Positions 1-7,468 of a stretch of DNA of 17,592 bases are shown one piece after another. Each line of letters begins with the position of its first letter. Within the stretch, counting starts at the first letter, position 1. The position numbers and the translations under genes are program-made. Source of the stretch: Clostridia bacterium (GTDB taxonomy: Bacteria; Bacillota; Clostridia; Oscillospirales; CAG-382); NCBI GenBank assembly GCA_017560285.1, contig JAFYOG010000039.1, positions 1 to 17,592 of the forward strand. The letters are read 5' to 3'. The notes below the pieces were generated by a model. That model did not search any database. It was not told where the DNA came from and saw only the letters and a program-made list of their open reading frames with translations.

Positions 1-206
1 GCAAAATCCGCCTTCCTTTGTGCTGTCTTAACGGCTTGGGCGAATCTGTTGCCGAAAAAATTGCCGAGGTAGTAAAAAACGGTGAAGCCACTACAATAGA
101 GGAAATCCGTGCAAAAGCGACGGTAAATAACTCTATAATGAATCTTTTAACCGAGAATAAGTGCTTTGGCGATATTCCCGAATCCGACCAATTAACGATG
201 TTTTAA
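1..206 (+). CDS. polC: DNA polymerase III PolC-type alpha subunit, C-terminal end (partial)
   Basis: This is the last 67 codons of a gene that enters from the left edge; the reading frame starts at base 3. PolC is the replicative DNA polymerase of low-GC Gram-positive bacteria. The visible part carries a helix-hairpin-helix-like GLGESVAEKI segment, then a region ending in PESDQLTMF. That ending matches the typical PolC C-terminus (PES-Q-L-F). The polymerase, exonuclease and PHP domains lie outside the window. The stop codon is 12 bp before the next start, so hisJ is probably co-transcribed. No terminator is visible in the gap. The short length limits certainty, but the terminal motif is distinctive. 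Confidence 0.85.
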   Translation, partial: KIRLPLCCLNGLGESVAEKIAEVVKNGEATTIEEIRAKATVNNSIMNLLTENKCFGDIPESDQLTMF

Positions 207-218
207 AAAGGTAATCCT

Positions 219-1043
219 ATGTACGATAATCACACCCATACCTATTATTCCTGCGACGTTTCCAAAGAAAAGGGCAGTTCCGTATTCCAAATATGCCAGC
301 AGGCAATAGCCCTTGGCTTAAAGGGTGTGGCAATAACCGACCATTTCGATATCGACGGTGTTCGGGACGGCCACTTTGCCCCCTTGGACCACGATGCCGT
401 CTTTGCCGACGTAATGACCGCAAAGGAAATGTATAAAGGCAAATTAGATGTACTTCACGGCATAGAATTAGGTCAAGCAACCCATATGCCTGCGGAATCT
501 ACCGAGCTTTTAAACAAATACCCCTACGATATCGTCCTTGCCTCTATCCACGCAGTCCGCGGTATTGTAGATTTCCACGAAATCGATTACAGCCAAATGG
601 AGCGTGAACGCTATATCGCCTTGTGGGAGCTTTATATAACCGAAATGTTAGATACCATCCGTTGGGGCAATTTCGAGGTTTTAACCCACATAACCTATCC
701 CAAGCGCTATTACGTAAGGGACGGCATAACCGATTTTCCCGATATAAAAAACAAGGGCAGGGAATACTTCGAGCCTGTTTTAAAGGCGGTTATCGAAAAC
801 GGAAAAATCTTGGAATGTAACACGTCGGGTTATCGACAGCCCATCGGCGAAAGCCTTCCCAACGAGGATTTGTTGCGTTTCTATTTCGAGCTTGGGGGCA
901 GAGATATTTCCTTGGGAAGCGATGCCCACCGCGCCGACCATATGGGTCTAAGGTTTAAAGAAACGGCAGAAATGCTAAAGAATATAGGGTTTACCCATTA
1001 TACACACTTTAAAAACCGTAAAAAAATTTACGAAGCTCTTTAG
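219..1043 (+). CDS. hisJ: PHP-family histidinol-phosphatase (HisJ/HisK type)
   Basis: A 274-residue protein of the PHP phosphoesterase family, close in length to Bacillus HisJ (about 268 aa). HisJ hydrolyses histidinol phosphate to histidinol in cytosolic histidine synthesis. The expected metal ligands are all visible: H5 and H7 (NHTHT), D41 and H42 (ITDH), E83 (GIELG), H111 (ASIHA), H157 (LTHI), and D235 and H237 (GSDAH). The full set argues for an active trinuclear-metal enzyme. The ATG at 219 has an AAAAGG element 7 nt upstream and sits 12 bp after polC. No other his genes are in the window, so the substrate comes from family resemblance alone. Another phosphomonoester substrate is possible. 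Confidence 0.82.
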   Translation: MYDNHTHTYYSCDVSKEKGSSVFQICQQAIALGLKGVAITDHFDIDGVRDGHFAPLDHDAVFADVMTAKEMYKGKLDVLHGIELGQATHMPAESTELLNKYPYDIVLASIHAVRGIVDFHEIDYSQMERERYIALWELYITEMLDTIRWGNFEVLTHITYPKRYYVRDGITDFPDIKNKGREYFEPVLKAVIENGKILECNTSGYRQPIGESLPNEDLLRFYFELGGRDISLGSDAHRADHMGLRFKETAEMLKNIGFTHYTHFKNRKKIYEAL

Positions 1044-1054
1044 GAGGATATAAA

Positions 1055-1534
1055 ATGAAAGAAAGAATTTTAGCTTATTTGGAACAAAACGCCCGCGTTT
1101 CCAACAAAGACATTGCCACCATGCTTGGCATTACCGAAGCCGATGTTGCAAAGGTAATTAAGGAATGCGAAGCCGACGGCACCATTATGAACTATCGCAC
1201 CGTAATCGATTGGGACAAAACCGGCAAATCCTCGGTAACCGCCCTTATCGAGCTTAAGACTATCCCCCAAAGAGATAAAGGCTTCGATTCCGTAGCCGAA
1301 CGCGTTTGCAATTTCCCCGAGGTTAAATCGGTTTGTCTTATGTCCGGCGGCTTCGATTTGGCTATCACCGTAGAATGCAGCACCATGCGCGAGGTTGCCT
1401 TCTTCGTTGCCGAAAAGCTTGCCACTATCGAGGGCGTAACCGCAACCGCAACCCACTTCGAACTTCAGAAATATAAAGAAAACGGTGTAATTTACGGCAC
1501 CGAAATCGTTGATAAAAGAGGAAACAACTGGTGA
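1055..1534 (+). CDS. Lrp/AsnC-family transcriptional regulator
   Basis: A 159-residue regulator with the usual Lrp/AsnC layout. An N-terminal winged helix-turn-helix covers about residues 4-50 (SNKDIATMLGITEADVAKVI holds the HTH). A C-terminal RAM ligand-binding domain covers about 60-140 and includes the GGFDLAITVE strand-turn that matches the family's effector-pocket motif. Such proteins form octamers, bind amino acids and control amino-acid metabolism genes. AGGAGG at 1042-1047 overlaps the hisJ stop codon and lies 7 nt before the ATG. The last 4 bp overlap the aminotransferase start, which points to translational coupling and suggests the regulator senses a substrate or product of that enzyme. 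The target and ligand are inferred only from this pairing. Confidence 0.9.
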   Translation: MKERILAYLEQNARVSNKDIATMLGITEADVAKVIKECEADGTIMNYRTVIDWDKTGKSSVTALIELKTIPQRDKGFDSVAERVCNFPEVKSVCLMSGGFDLAITVECSTMREVAFFVAEKLATIEGVTATATHFELQKYKENGVIYGTEIVDKRGNNW

Positions 1535-2700
1535 AATTCGATCCGTCTAAAAGCCTATCGGCTACAATAACCGAAATTAAGCCCTCGGGTATAAGAAAAT
1601 TCTTCGATATTTTAAACGAACGCAAGGACGTTATCGGTCTAACCGTAGGTCAGCCCGATTTTGTAACACCTTGGCATATTCGTGATGCAGGCGTTCGTTC
1701 CCTGCAGGAAGGGCTTACGTATTACACCGCAAATAACGGCATAATTGAAATGCGCGAGGAAATCGCAAAATATCAATCCCGTCGTTTCGGCTTGGAATAT
1801 GACCCTGCAACCGAAATTATAGTAACCGTCGGCGGCAGCGAGGCTATCGATATAGCAATGCGCGCCGTTATCGAACCCGGCGACGAGGTTATAATCCCCG
1901 AACCCAGCTTCGTTTGCTACGGTCCTATCGCAACCTTGGCAGGCGCCAAGGCGGTTCCCGTTGCCCTTTCTCCCGATAACGGCTTCCGTCTTACTGCCCA
2001 ACAGCTAAAGGATGCCATTACCGAAAAAACCAAGCTTTTGGTGCTTCCTTTCCCCAACAACCCCACGGGCTCGGTAATGCGTAAAGAGGATTTAGAAGCC
2101 ATTGCCGCCGTACTTAGAGAAACAAACATCTGCGTTCTTTCCGACGAAATCTACGCAGAGCTTACCTATGGCGAAAAGCATATTTCTATCGCTTCTATCC
2201 CCGATATGCGCGAACGCACCATTATTGCCAACGGCTTTTCCAAGGCGTATGCAATGACAGGCTGGCGTATGGGCTATACCTTAGCACCTGCTTATTTTAC
2301 AAAGCAAATGGCAAAAATACACCAATACGCAATAATGTGCGCACCTACCACAAGCCAATACGCCGCTATCGAGGCATTAAAGAACGGCGATAAGGATATC
2401 GAATATATGAAGGGCGAATACGAGGGCAGACGCAACCTAATCGTAAGCGAGCTTAACCGTATCGGTATCGATGCATTTATGCCCGAGGGCGCCTTCTACG
2501 TATTTGCCGACCTTCGCAAGTTCGGCATCGACGACGAGGAATTCTGCCAGCGTCTGCTTGACGAAAAGGGCTGTGCCATCGTTCCCGGCAGTGCCTTTGG
2601 CGAAAGCGGCAGGGGCTTTGCAAGAATTTCCTATGCATATTCGGTAAAGCACATACAAAAGGCTATCGAGCGTATGGAAGCTTTTATAAAAACCTTATGA
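1531..2700 (+). CDS. PLP-dependent aminotransferase, class I/II (aspartate/aromatic aminotransferase-like)
   Basis: A 389-residue fold-type I aminotransferase, full length for the AspC/PatA-like group. Key sites are visible: NNPTG at 176-180, D205 in SDEIY (pairs with the PLP ring nitrogen), Schiff-base lysine K238 in FSKAY, R246 in GWRMGY (PLP phosphate), and R365 in ARISY (binds the substrate alpha-carboxylate). The enzyme moves an amino group between an amino acid and a 2-oxo acid in the cytosol. The GTG start shares 4 bp with the stop of the Lrp/AsnC gene, and the stop shares ATGA with ispE. Relatives include aromatic and N-acetyl-diaminopimelate aminotransferases. The sequence does not let me choose between these substrates, so no symbol is given. 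Confidence 0.88.
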   Translation: MKFDPSKSLSATITEIKPSGIRKFFDILNERKDVIGLTVGQPDFVTPWHIRDAGVRSLQEGLTYYTANNGIIEMREEIAKYQSRRFGLEYDPATEIIVTVGGSEAIDIAMRAVIEPGDEVIIPEPSFVCYGPIATLAGAKAVPVALSPDNGFRLTAQQLKDAITEKTKLLVLPFPNNPTGSVMRKEDLEAIAAVLRETNICVLSDEIYAELTYGEKHISIASIPDMRERTIIANGFSKAYAMTGWRMGYTLAPAYFTKQMAKIHQYAIMCAPTTSQYAAIEALKNGDKDIEYMKGEYEGRRNLIVSELNRIGIDAFMPEGAFYVFADLRKFGIDDEEFCQRLLDEKGCAIVPGSAFGESGRGFARISYAYSVKHIQKAIERMEAFIKTL

Positions 2701-3533
2701 TAATTAAAGCTTATGCAAAAATAAACCTCACCTTGGATATTGTGGGCATATTGCCAAACGGCTTCCACGGCTTGCGCAGCATAATGGCGCCCGTATCCCT
2801 GTGTGACCATATTACGATCGAAAAAAGCAATACCTTGCAGTTCGATTGTAATATAAAATCCCTTTGCAGCGACGATAATTTATGCATCCGCGCCGCCAAT
2901 GCATTCTTCCAAGAAAGCGGTATAAGCGAAAGGGTTTCTATCTACCTTCAAAAGAACATCCCCTTTCCCGCAGGGTTGGGCGGCGGCAGTGCCGATGCGG
3001 CGGCAATACTAAAAGGCTTAAACAGCCTTTTCGGCAACCCTCTAACCCAACAACAGCTGTTTAACCTCGGCGCCAAGCTTGGGTCGGATGTTCCTATCTG
3101 TATGCATGGCTCGGTTGCTCTGTGCGAGGGCAGGGGCGAGATTTTAACACCCTTAAGCGGTGTCCCCAAGCTTAATATCGTTATCGCTATCGGCGGGGAA
3201 CGGCTTTCCACCCCGTTGGTGTTCAAGGCTTACGACAACGCAAACCTGCCTGTTCAAAACGATACCGATAATTTTATAACCGCATTAGGGCAATCGGATA
3301 CAACAGCCCTAATTAACGCCTGCGGCAACGCCTTCGAGCCTGTGGTAGATAAGCTCTGCCCCGAAACAACGCAAATCCGCAGTAAGCTTTTAGCTCTCGG
3401 CGCGCTAAATGCCCGCCTTTCGGGCAGCGGTCCTTCGGTTTACGGCATATTCCAAACCGAAAGCGATGCCGTTAACGCCGTAACACAACTGCAAAATATG
3501 GGTTATTCCGCCTATAATTGCAAAATAATGTAA
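2697..3533 (+). CDS. ispE: 4-diphosphocytidyl-2-C-methyl-D-erythritol kinase
   Basis: A 278-residue GHMP kinase. IspE phosphorylates the 2-hydroxyl of CDP-methylerythritol with ATP in the methylerythritol phosphate route to isoprenoids. The protein opens with AYAKINL (K8 is the expected catalytic lysine). The glycine-rich ATP loop is at about 89-102 (PFPAGLGGGSADAA), and the catalytic aspartate is D131 in GSDVPI. A C-terminal GHMP motif SGSGPSVYGIF is present. Length fits the family (280-300 aa). The start ATGA overlaps the aminotransferase stop by 4 bp, so translation is likely coupled. No terminator follows, so transcription should continue into spoIIR and addBA. Confidence 0.95.
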   Translation: MIIKAYAKINLTLDIVGILPNGFHGLRSIMAPVSLCDHITIEKSNTLQFDCNIKSLCSDDNLCIRAANAFFQESGISERVSIYLQKNIPFPAGLGGGSADAAAILKGLNSLFGNPLTQQQLFNLGAKLGSDVPICMHGSVALCEGRGEILTPLSGVPKLNIVIAIGGERLSTPLVFKAYDNANLPVQNDTDNFITALGQSDTTALINACGNAFEPVVDKLCPETTQIRSKLLALGALNARLSGSGPSVYGIFQTESDAVNAVTQLQNMGYSAYNCKIM

Positions 3534-3548
3534 CCAAAAAAATTATAT

Positions 3549-3578
3549 GTATATTTCTCCTTTTCTCGGGCAAGACTC
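3549..3578 (+). promoter_or_regulatory. sigmaF/sigmaG-type (forespore) promoter for spoIIR
   Basis: GTATA at 3549-3553 matches the sigmaF/sigmaG -35 consensus GYATA. After a 15-bp spacer, GGCAAGACTC at 3569-3578 matches the -10 consensus GGNNANAHTR at every defined position except the last. Transcription would start near 3584-3586, giving a leader of about 20 nt with the ribosome binding site. In Bacillus subtilis spoIIR is transcribed by sigmaF, so both position and type fit the gene. Confidence 0.72.
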
Positions 3579-3600
3579 TGCTCATGACGAAAAGGAGAAA
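3554..3600 (+). promoter_or_regulatory. Inverted repeat that would sequester the spoIIR ribosome binding site in read-through mRNA
   Basis: TTTCTCCTTTTC at 3554-3565 is the exact reverse complement of GAAAAGGAGAAA at 3589-3600, a 12-bp perfect stem around a 23-nt loop. The loop can add an inner stem, 3568-3572 with 3579-3583 (one G-U pair). The 3' arm contains the AAAGGAG ribosome binding site of spoIIR, whose ATG is at 3607. The 5' arm is inside the spacer of the forespore promoter, so mRNA started there lacks it. Only transcripts coming through ispE can form the stem. Repeat and overlap are seen directly; the switching role is inferred. Confidence 0.6.
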
Positions 3601-3606
3601 ATTCAT

Positions 3607-4176
3607 ATGAAAACAAAATTTATCGCACTGTTCTGTTCCTGCTTCTTATTGCTTAATTTCGTCGATGCGGTTATCCCGCGTAGCGAAGCGCAAATATTCG
3701 ATAACGCAATCCGTTTGCATATCCTTGCCGACGATAACAGCGAAACCGCCCAATCGGTAAAGCTTCTTGTGCGGGATGCTATCCTTGCCGAATGCGGAAC
3801 GCTTTTCGAAAGCAAAACCAACCTGGAATCGGCACAGCAGGAGCTTGAACATAACATTACAAAAATGGAAGCCATTGCCAACCGAGTGCTTGCCGAAAAC
3901 GGGCTAAATTACACCGCAAAAGCAAGCTGGGGGTACGAAGATTATCCTACCCGCGTTTACGAATCCGTAACGCTCCCCGCAGGCAAATACCGCTCTCTGC
4001 GCATAAATCTGGGCTCGGGCAGCGGCAACAACTGGTGGTGCATATTGTTCCCGCCCTTGTGCACCGGCGCTTCCTCGGGCAAAAAGCTTTCCTTGGCGGT
4101 AAACAAAACCGATTCATCCGTGTTCACAAGCAAAAAATATATATTCCGTTTTAAACTTTTAGAACTGTTTTGGTGA
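3607..4176 (+). CDS. spoIIR: Stage II sporulation protein R
   Basis: A 189-residue secreted signalling protein. In the known pathway SpoIIR is made in the forespore, crosses into the intermembrane space and activates SpoIIGA, which processes pro-sigmaE in the mother cell. The N-terminus (about residues 1-22) is a hydrophobic signal or anchor with a lysine start. The family core follows: AIRLHILADD, a KLLVRDAIL segment, YPTRVYESVTLPAGKYRSLR and NNWWCILFPPLC. I chose the ATG at 3607 because AAAGGAGAAA lies just upstream. An in-frame ATG at 3547 would add 20 unrelated residues and has no ribosome binding site. A sigmaF-type promoter precedes it. The stop is 4 bp before addB, so forespore transcripts may reach addBA. 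Confidence 0.93.
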   Translation: MKTKFIALFCSCFLLLNFVDAVIPRSEAQIFDNAIRLHILADDNSETAQSVKLLVRDAILAECGTLFESKTNLESAQQELEHNITKMEAIANRVLAENGLNYTAKASWGYEDYPTRVYESVTLPAGKYRSLRINLGSGSGNNWWCILFPPLCTGASSGKKLSLAVNKTDSSVFTSKKYIFRFKLLELFW

Positions 4177-4180
4177 TATT

Positions 4181-7100
4181 ATGCTACATCGAATAATGGG
4201 CCCTTCCGCTTGCGGAAAAACAGAACAAATATTAAACTTTCTCGGAACAGCGCTAAGCAAAGGCAGACAATGCTATGTTATCGTGCCCGAACAGCAATCT
4301 ATCGAATACGAAACGTTGCTTTGCAACCGCTTCGGCAGTAAGGTGAACCTAAATTGCGAGGTTCTTAATTTCGAGCGCCTTCCCAACAGAATCGCCCGTG
4401 AATACGGCAACTTGGCTATTTCCAATATCGATAAAGGGGGCGCTTGCGCCCTTTTGTCGCTTATAGCCGAGGTTAATAAGGATAAATTAAAGGAATATTC
4501 CGCCGTTGCCGCCGATAACGATTTTGCAAACTCTCTTTATTCCTTAATTTCCCGTATGAAGATGGCGCTTATCACCCCAAAGGATATAGAGCAAAAATCC
4601 CAAAACCCCGCCCTTGATAACGAACCCCGTCTTAGAGCAAAGCTTCAGGATATCGCGTTGATTTACGGCGAATACGATAAGCATTTCGAAAACGAGCTTA
4701 ACGACCCGCGCGATGCTCTAACCCGCCTTGCACAGGAATTGCCCGCAAAGCCGTTCTTTAAAAACGCATGCGTGTTTATCGACGGCTACTATACATTTAC
4801 AGGGCAGGAATATGAAATAATAAAGGAAATAATTGCCCAAAGCGCAAATACGTATATAACCTTTAATCTTGACGTGGGTAACAACCCACCAAGAGAATTT
4901 TTTGCCGAGAACGAAAATTGTTGCCGCCGCGTAGGCAATCTTGCCAAGGACGATTGCGACGATATTTATCTAAGCGGCAATAAGCGTACAAGCTCTGTCA
5001 CCCTAAAGCATATCCAAAACAACATTTGGGCAAACGATACCCAAACCGTTACAAACGACGGTTCTTTGCGTATGATAACCGCCGTTAACCGCTTTGACGA
5101 AGCAGAAGCCGCCGCCGCACAGATTTTAGAGTTTATAATGGAAGGCAACCGTTATTCTGATATAGCGGTTCTTGCAAGCAATACCGATACCTATTCCTCT
5201 ATTGTCGATTCTGTGTTTACCCGCGCGGGCATACCTTGCTTTATGTCGGCAAAAGAGCCTGTTTCCGCAAAGCCCTTGTTCTCGTTTTTAATCTCAAGCC
5301 TTTTGGTTATAACCGAGGATTTCTCTCTGCGCAGTATTAAGCGATATATAAAAAGCGGTTTTTCGGGCTTAACCAACGGCGAAAGCGATGCTTTGCTTAA
5401 CTATGCAACCGCTTGGCGTCTGCGGGGCAAGGCGTGGTATTCCCAATCCGATTGGACGCTTAACCCCGAAGGCTACCAAGAAGGGGATATATCCCCCCGG
5501 GGCGCAAAACAGTTAACCGCCGCAAATAATGCAAGATATAAAATCGTAGAGCCCCTAATGGCACTGCGCGAAAGCCTAAAATCAAAGGATTTAACCGTTT
5601 CTAAAGCGGTAAAAGCCTTATATACCCACGCAATTTCTATGTCTGCCGACGAAATACTTCGTCAACGGGCAGAAAAAATATTAATCAACGGCGATAAAGA
5701 ATCCTCCGACAGAGAAATTCAGTTATGGAAATTCTTTATAAATATAATAAATCAGTTAGATTCCTTGTGCGGCGACCACACCGTAACCGCCAAACGCTTT
5801 TTAACGTTGTTCCGCCTTATGTGCGACAGCTATTCCCTTGGCGCAATCCCCGCATCTAAAGATGCGGTAACCTTCGGTTCCCCCGCGCTTTTGCGTGCAG
5901 GTGGCAAAAAGATGGTAATAATCCTTGGCGTTGCCGATGGGGAATTCCCCTCTGCAGTTTCTATGGGCGGCTTTTTCGATAAAATCGAGGCTACCGTGTT
6001 AGAGGGTGTAGATTTAGCCCTTGCCGACACTATGACAAAACAGCTAAACACAGCAAGATTCCACGTTTACGCGGCGTTTTCCGCCCCAACAACGCGGCTG
6101 TTGTTGCTATGCCCCGGTGCCGAGCTTGCAGGGGGCGAGCTCAGACCTTCCACCGCTTGGCTTTCTGTGTCGAATATGGTCGGCAAAGAGCAAATTACCG
6201 CCTTTACCGATAAAGACCTGCTATATTCGCCGGAAGCCGTTGCCGCAAATTTCCCTAATTTAGAAAACACCCCACTAAAGGATAAAATTGCCGCGGCGCT
6301 AACCGATAAAGGAATAAGCTATAGCTCGGAATATCCCCAAATTACAGATATCGAATCCAAAATCAATTATAAAGATAATCTTCTTAAGCTTTCACCCACA
6401 AAGTTCGAAACCTACATAAAATGCCCCTTTTCCTATTTCGGTCAGTACGTTTTGGGGTTAAAAAAGAAAAAGATAAACGAATTTTCCATGTCCGAAATAG
6501 GCAGCTTCGCCCACAAAATTTTAGATATGTTTATGCAGGAATGTGTTTCTACAGGCAAATTCGTTGCCCCCGACCCAACCGAAAGAGCCCAACTGCTTTC
6601 CCGCCTTGCCGACGAATATCTAAATCAATATATCGGCGCAGAGGCAAGGGAAGATAAGCAGTTTATGCATATCTGCAACAATATGGTAAAAACCTTGGAT
6701 TTCGTAACCGAAAACCTGTGCGAGGAATTTACCGAAAGCCAATTCACCCCCAGCGGATTTGAATTTAAAATAGGTTTAACCAAAGAACCGGATATCCCCG
6801 CAATACAGTACGACGTTAACGGCAAAAAGGTAACCCTGCGGGGCTCTATCGACCGTGTTGATACCTATACCAAAAACGGTGTAACCTACGTAAGGGTTAT
6901 CGATTATAAAACCTACGGCAAGGAATTTTCCGCAGACCTTGTTGCCTGCGGTATGGATACCCAATTACTTCACTACCTTTTTGCCTATTGCGAAAAAACC
7001 GGCGGGCAACCTGCAGGGGCATTGTATTATAAGGTAATAATGCCCTCTGTAGATTTCACGGGAAGCGAAACCGAGCAGGAACTTAAAGATGCATTAAGAA

Positions 7101-7468
7101 AATCCCTCACCCGCAGCGGAATTATGCTTGATGACCCCGAAATCGCCTTCGCTATGAGCCCCGCTCTTTCAGATAAAGGCACCTCTGCCTTCGTTCCCGT
7201 TGCATACAGCAAAAAGGATAATAAGCTCACCACCCGCAAAAAATCAAAGGTTTTATATACCGCCGATGATTTCCAAACCCTTTCCGCAGAGCTTAAACAG
7301 CAGGTAACCACCCTGGCCGATAACGTATTTTGCGGGAATATGGATATTTCCCCCAACACCTACGAAAACAAAGTAGACCCTTGCAAATATTGCCCCTTGG
7401 GCAACCTTTGCCGCAGTAAAAAAGACAAGGAGGAAGATGATTTTGAAACCGACACAAGCGCAAGCTAA
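4181..7468 (+). CDS. addB: AddAB helicase-nuclease, subunit AddB
   Basis: A 1095-residue AddB, the partner of AddA in the double-strand-break resection enzyme that replaces RecBCD in Bacillota. A Walker A loop GPSACGKT spans residues 7-14. The inactivated helicase-like middle part is typical of AddB. The C-terminal RecB-type nuclease shows GSIDRVD (D891, D894) and DYKT (D908, K910). Four cysteines, C748 (IKCPF), C1068, C1071 and C1077 (CKYCPLGNLC), match the 4Fe-4S staple that stabilises the nuclease. The ATG is 4 nt after spoIIR, with GGTGAT as a weak ribosome site across the spoIIR stop. The 3' end overlaps addA by 32 bp. All key residues are intact. Confidence 0.95.
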   Translation: MLHRIMGPSACGKTEQILNFLGTALSKGRQCYVIVPEQQSIEYETLLCNRFGSKVNLNCEVLNFERLPNRIAREYGNLAISNIDKGGACALLSLIAEVNKDKLKEYSAVAADNDFANSLYSLISRMKMALITPKDIEQKSQNPALDNEPRLRAKLQDIALIYGEYDKHFENELNDPRDALTRLAQELPAKPFFKNACVFIDGYYTFTGQEYEIIKEIIAQSANTYITFNLDVGNNPPREFFAENENCCRRVGNLAKDDCDDIYLSGNKRTSSVTLKHIQNNIWANDTQTVTNDGSLRMITAVNRFDEAEAAAAQILEFIMEGNRYSDIAVLASNTDTYSSIVDSVFTRAGIPCFMSAKEPVSAKPLFSFLISSLLVITEDFSLRSIKRYIKSGFSGLTNGESDALLNYATAWRLRGKAWYSQSDWTLNPEGYQEGDISPRGAKQLTAANNARYKIVEPLMALRESLKSKDLTVSKAVKALYTHAISMSADEILRQRAEKILINGDKESSDREIQLWKFFINIINQLDSLCGDHTVTAKRFLTLFRLMCDSYSLGAIPASKDAVTFGSPALLRAGGKKMVIILGVADGEFPSAVSMGGFFDKIEATVLEGVDLALADTMTKQLNTARFHVYAAFSAPTTRLLLLCPGAELAGGELRPSTAWLSVSNMVGKEQITAFTDKDLLYSPEAVAANFPNLENTPLKDKIAAALTDKGISYSSEYPQITDIESKINYKDNLLKLSPTKFETYIKCPFSYFGQYVLGLKKKKINEFSMSEIGSFAHKILDMFMQECVSTGKFVAPDPTERAQLLSRLADEYLNQYIGAEAREDKQFMHICNNMVKTLDFVTENLCEEFTESQFTPSGFEFKIGLTKEPDIPAIQYDVNGKKVTLRGSIDRVDTYTKNGVTYVRVIDYKTYGKEFSADLVACGMDTQLLHYLFAYCEKTGGQPAGALYYKVIMPSVDFTGSETEQELKDALRKSLTRSGIMLDDPEIAFAMSPALSDKGTSAFVPVAYSKKDNKLTTRKKSKVLYTADDFQTLSAELKQQVTTLADNVFCGNMDISPNTYENKVDPCKYCPLGNLCRSKKDKEEDDFETDTSAS
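7427..7433 (+). promoter_or_regulatory. Ribosome binding site of addA (bears on start choice)
   Basis: AAGGAGG lies inside the last codons of addB. It is only 3 nt before the ATG at 7437 but 9 nt before an in-frame TTG at 7443. Spacing favours TTG, which would give a protein starting MKPTQ; codon preference favours ATG. The two products differ by two residues. Confidence 0.6.

Noticed and set aside
3547..3606. In-frame upstream ATG that would extend spoIIR by 20 residues
   Set aside because: It has no ribosome binding site, its codons run through the promoter and hairpin, and the extra residues precede a normal signal sequence that starts at 3607.
4433..4455. GC-rich hairpin followed by TTTT inside addB
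   Set aside because: The stem is only about 5 bp with a 4-nt loop and the T run is short. Terminating there would cut off addBA. Coding constraint explains it.
5850..5867. Perfect 7-bp inverted repeat with TAAA loop in addB
   Set aside because: It is a single short intragenic palindrome with no T run, promoter or neighbouring copy. Chance is enough.
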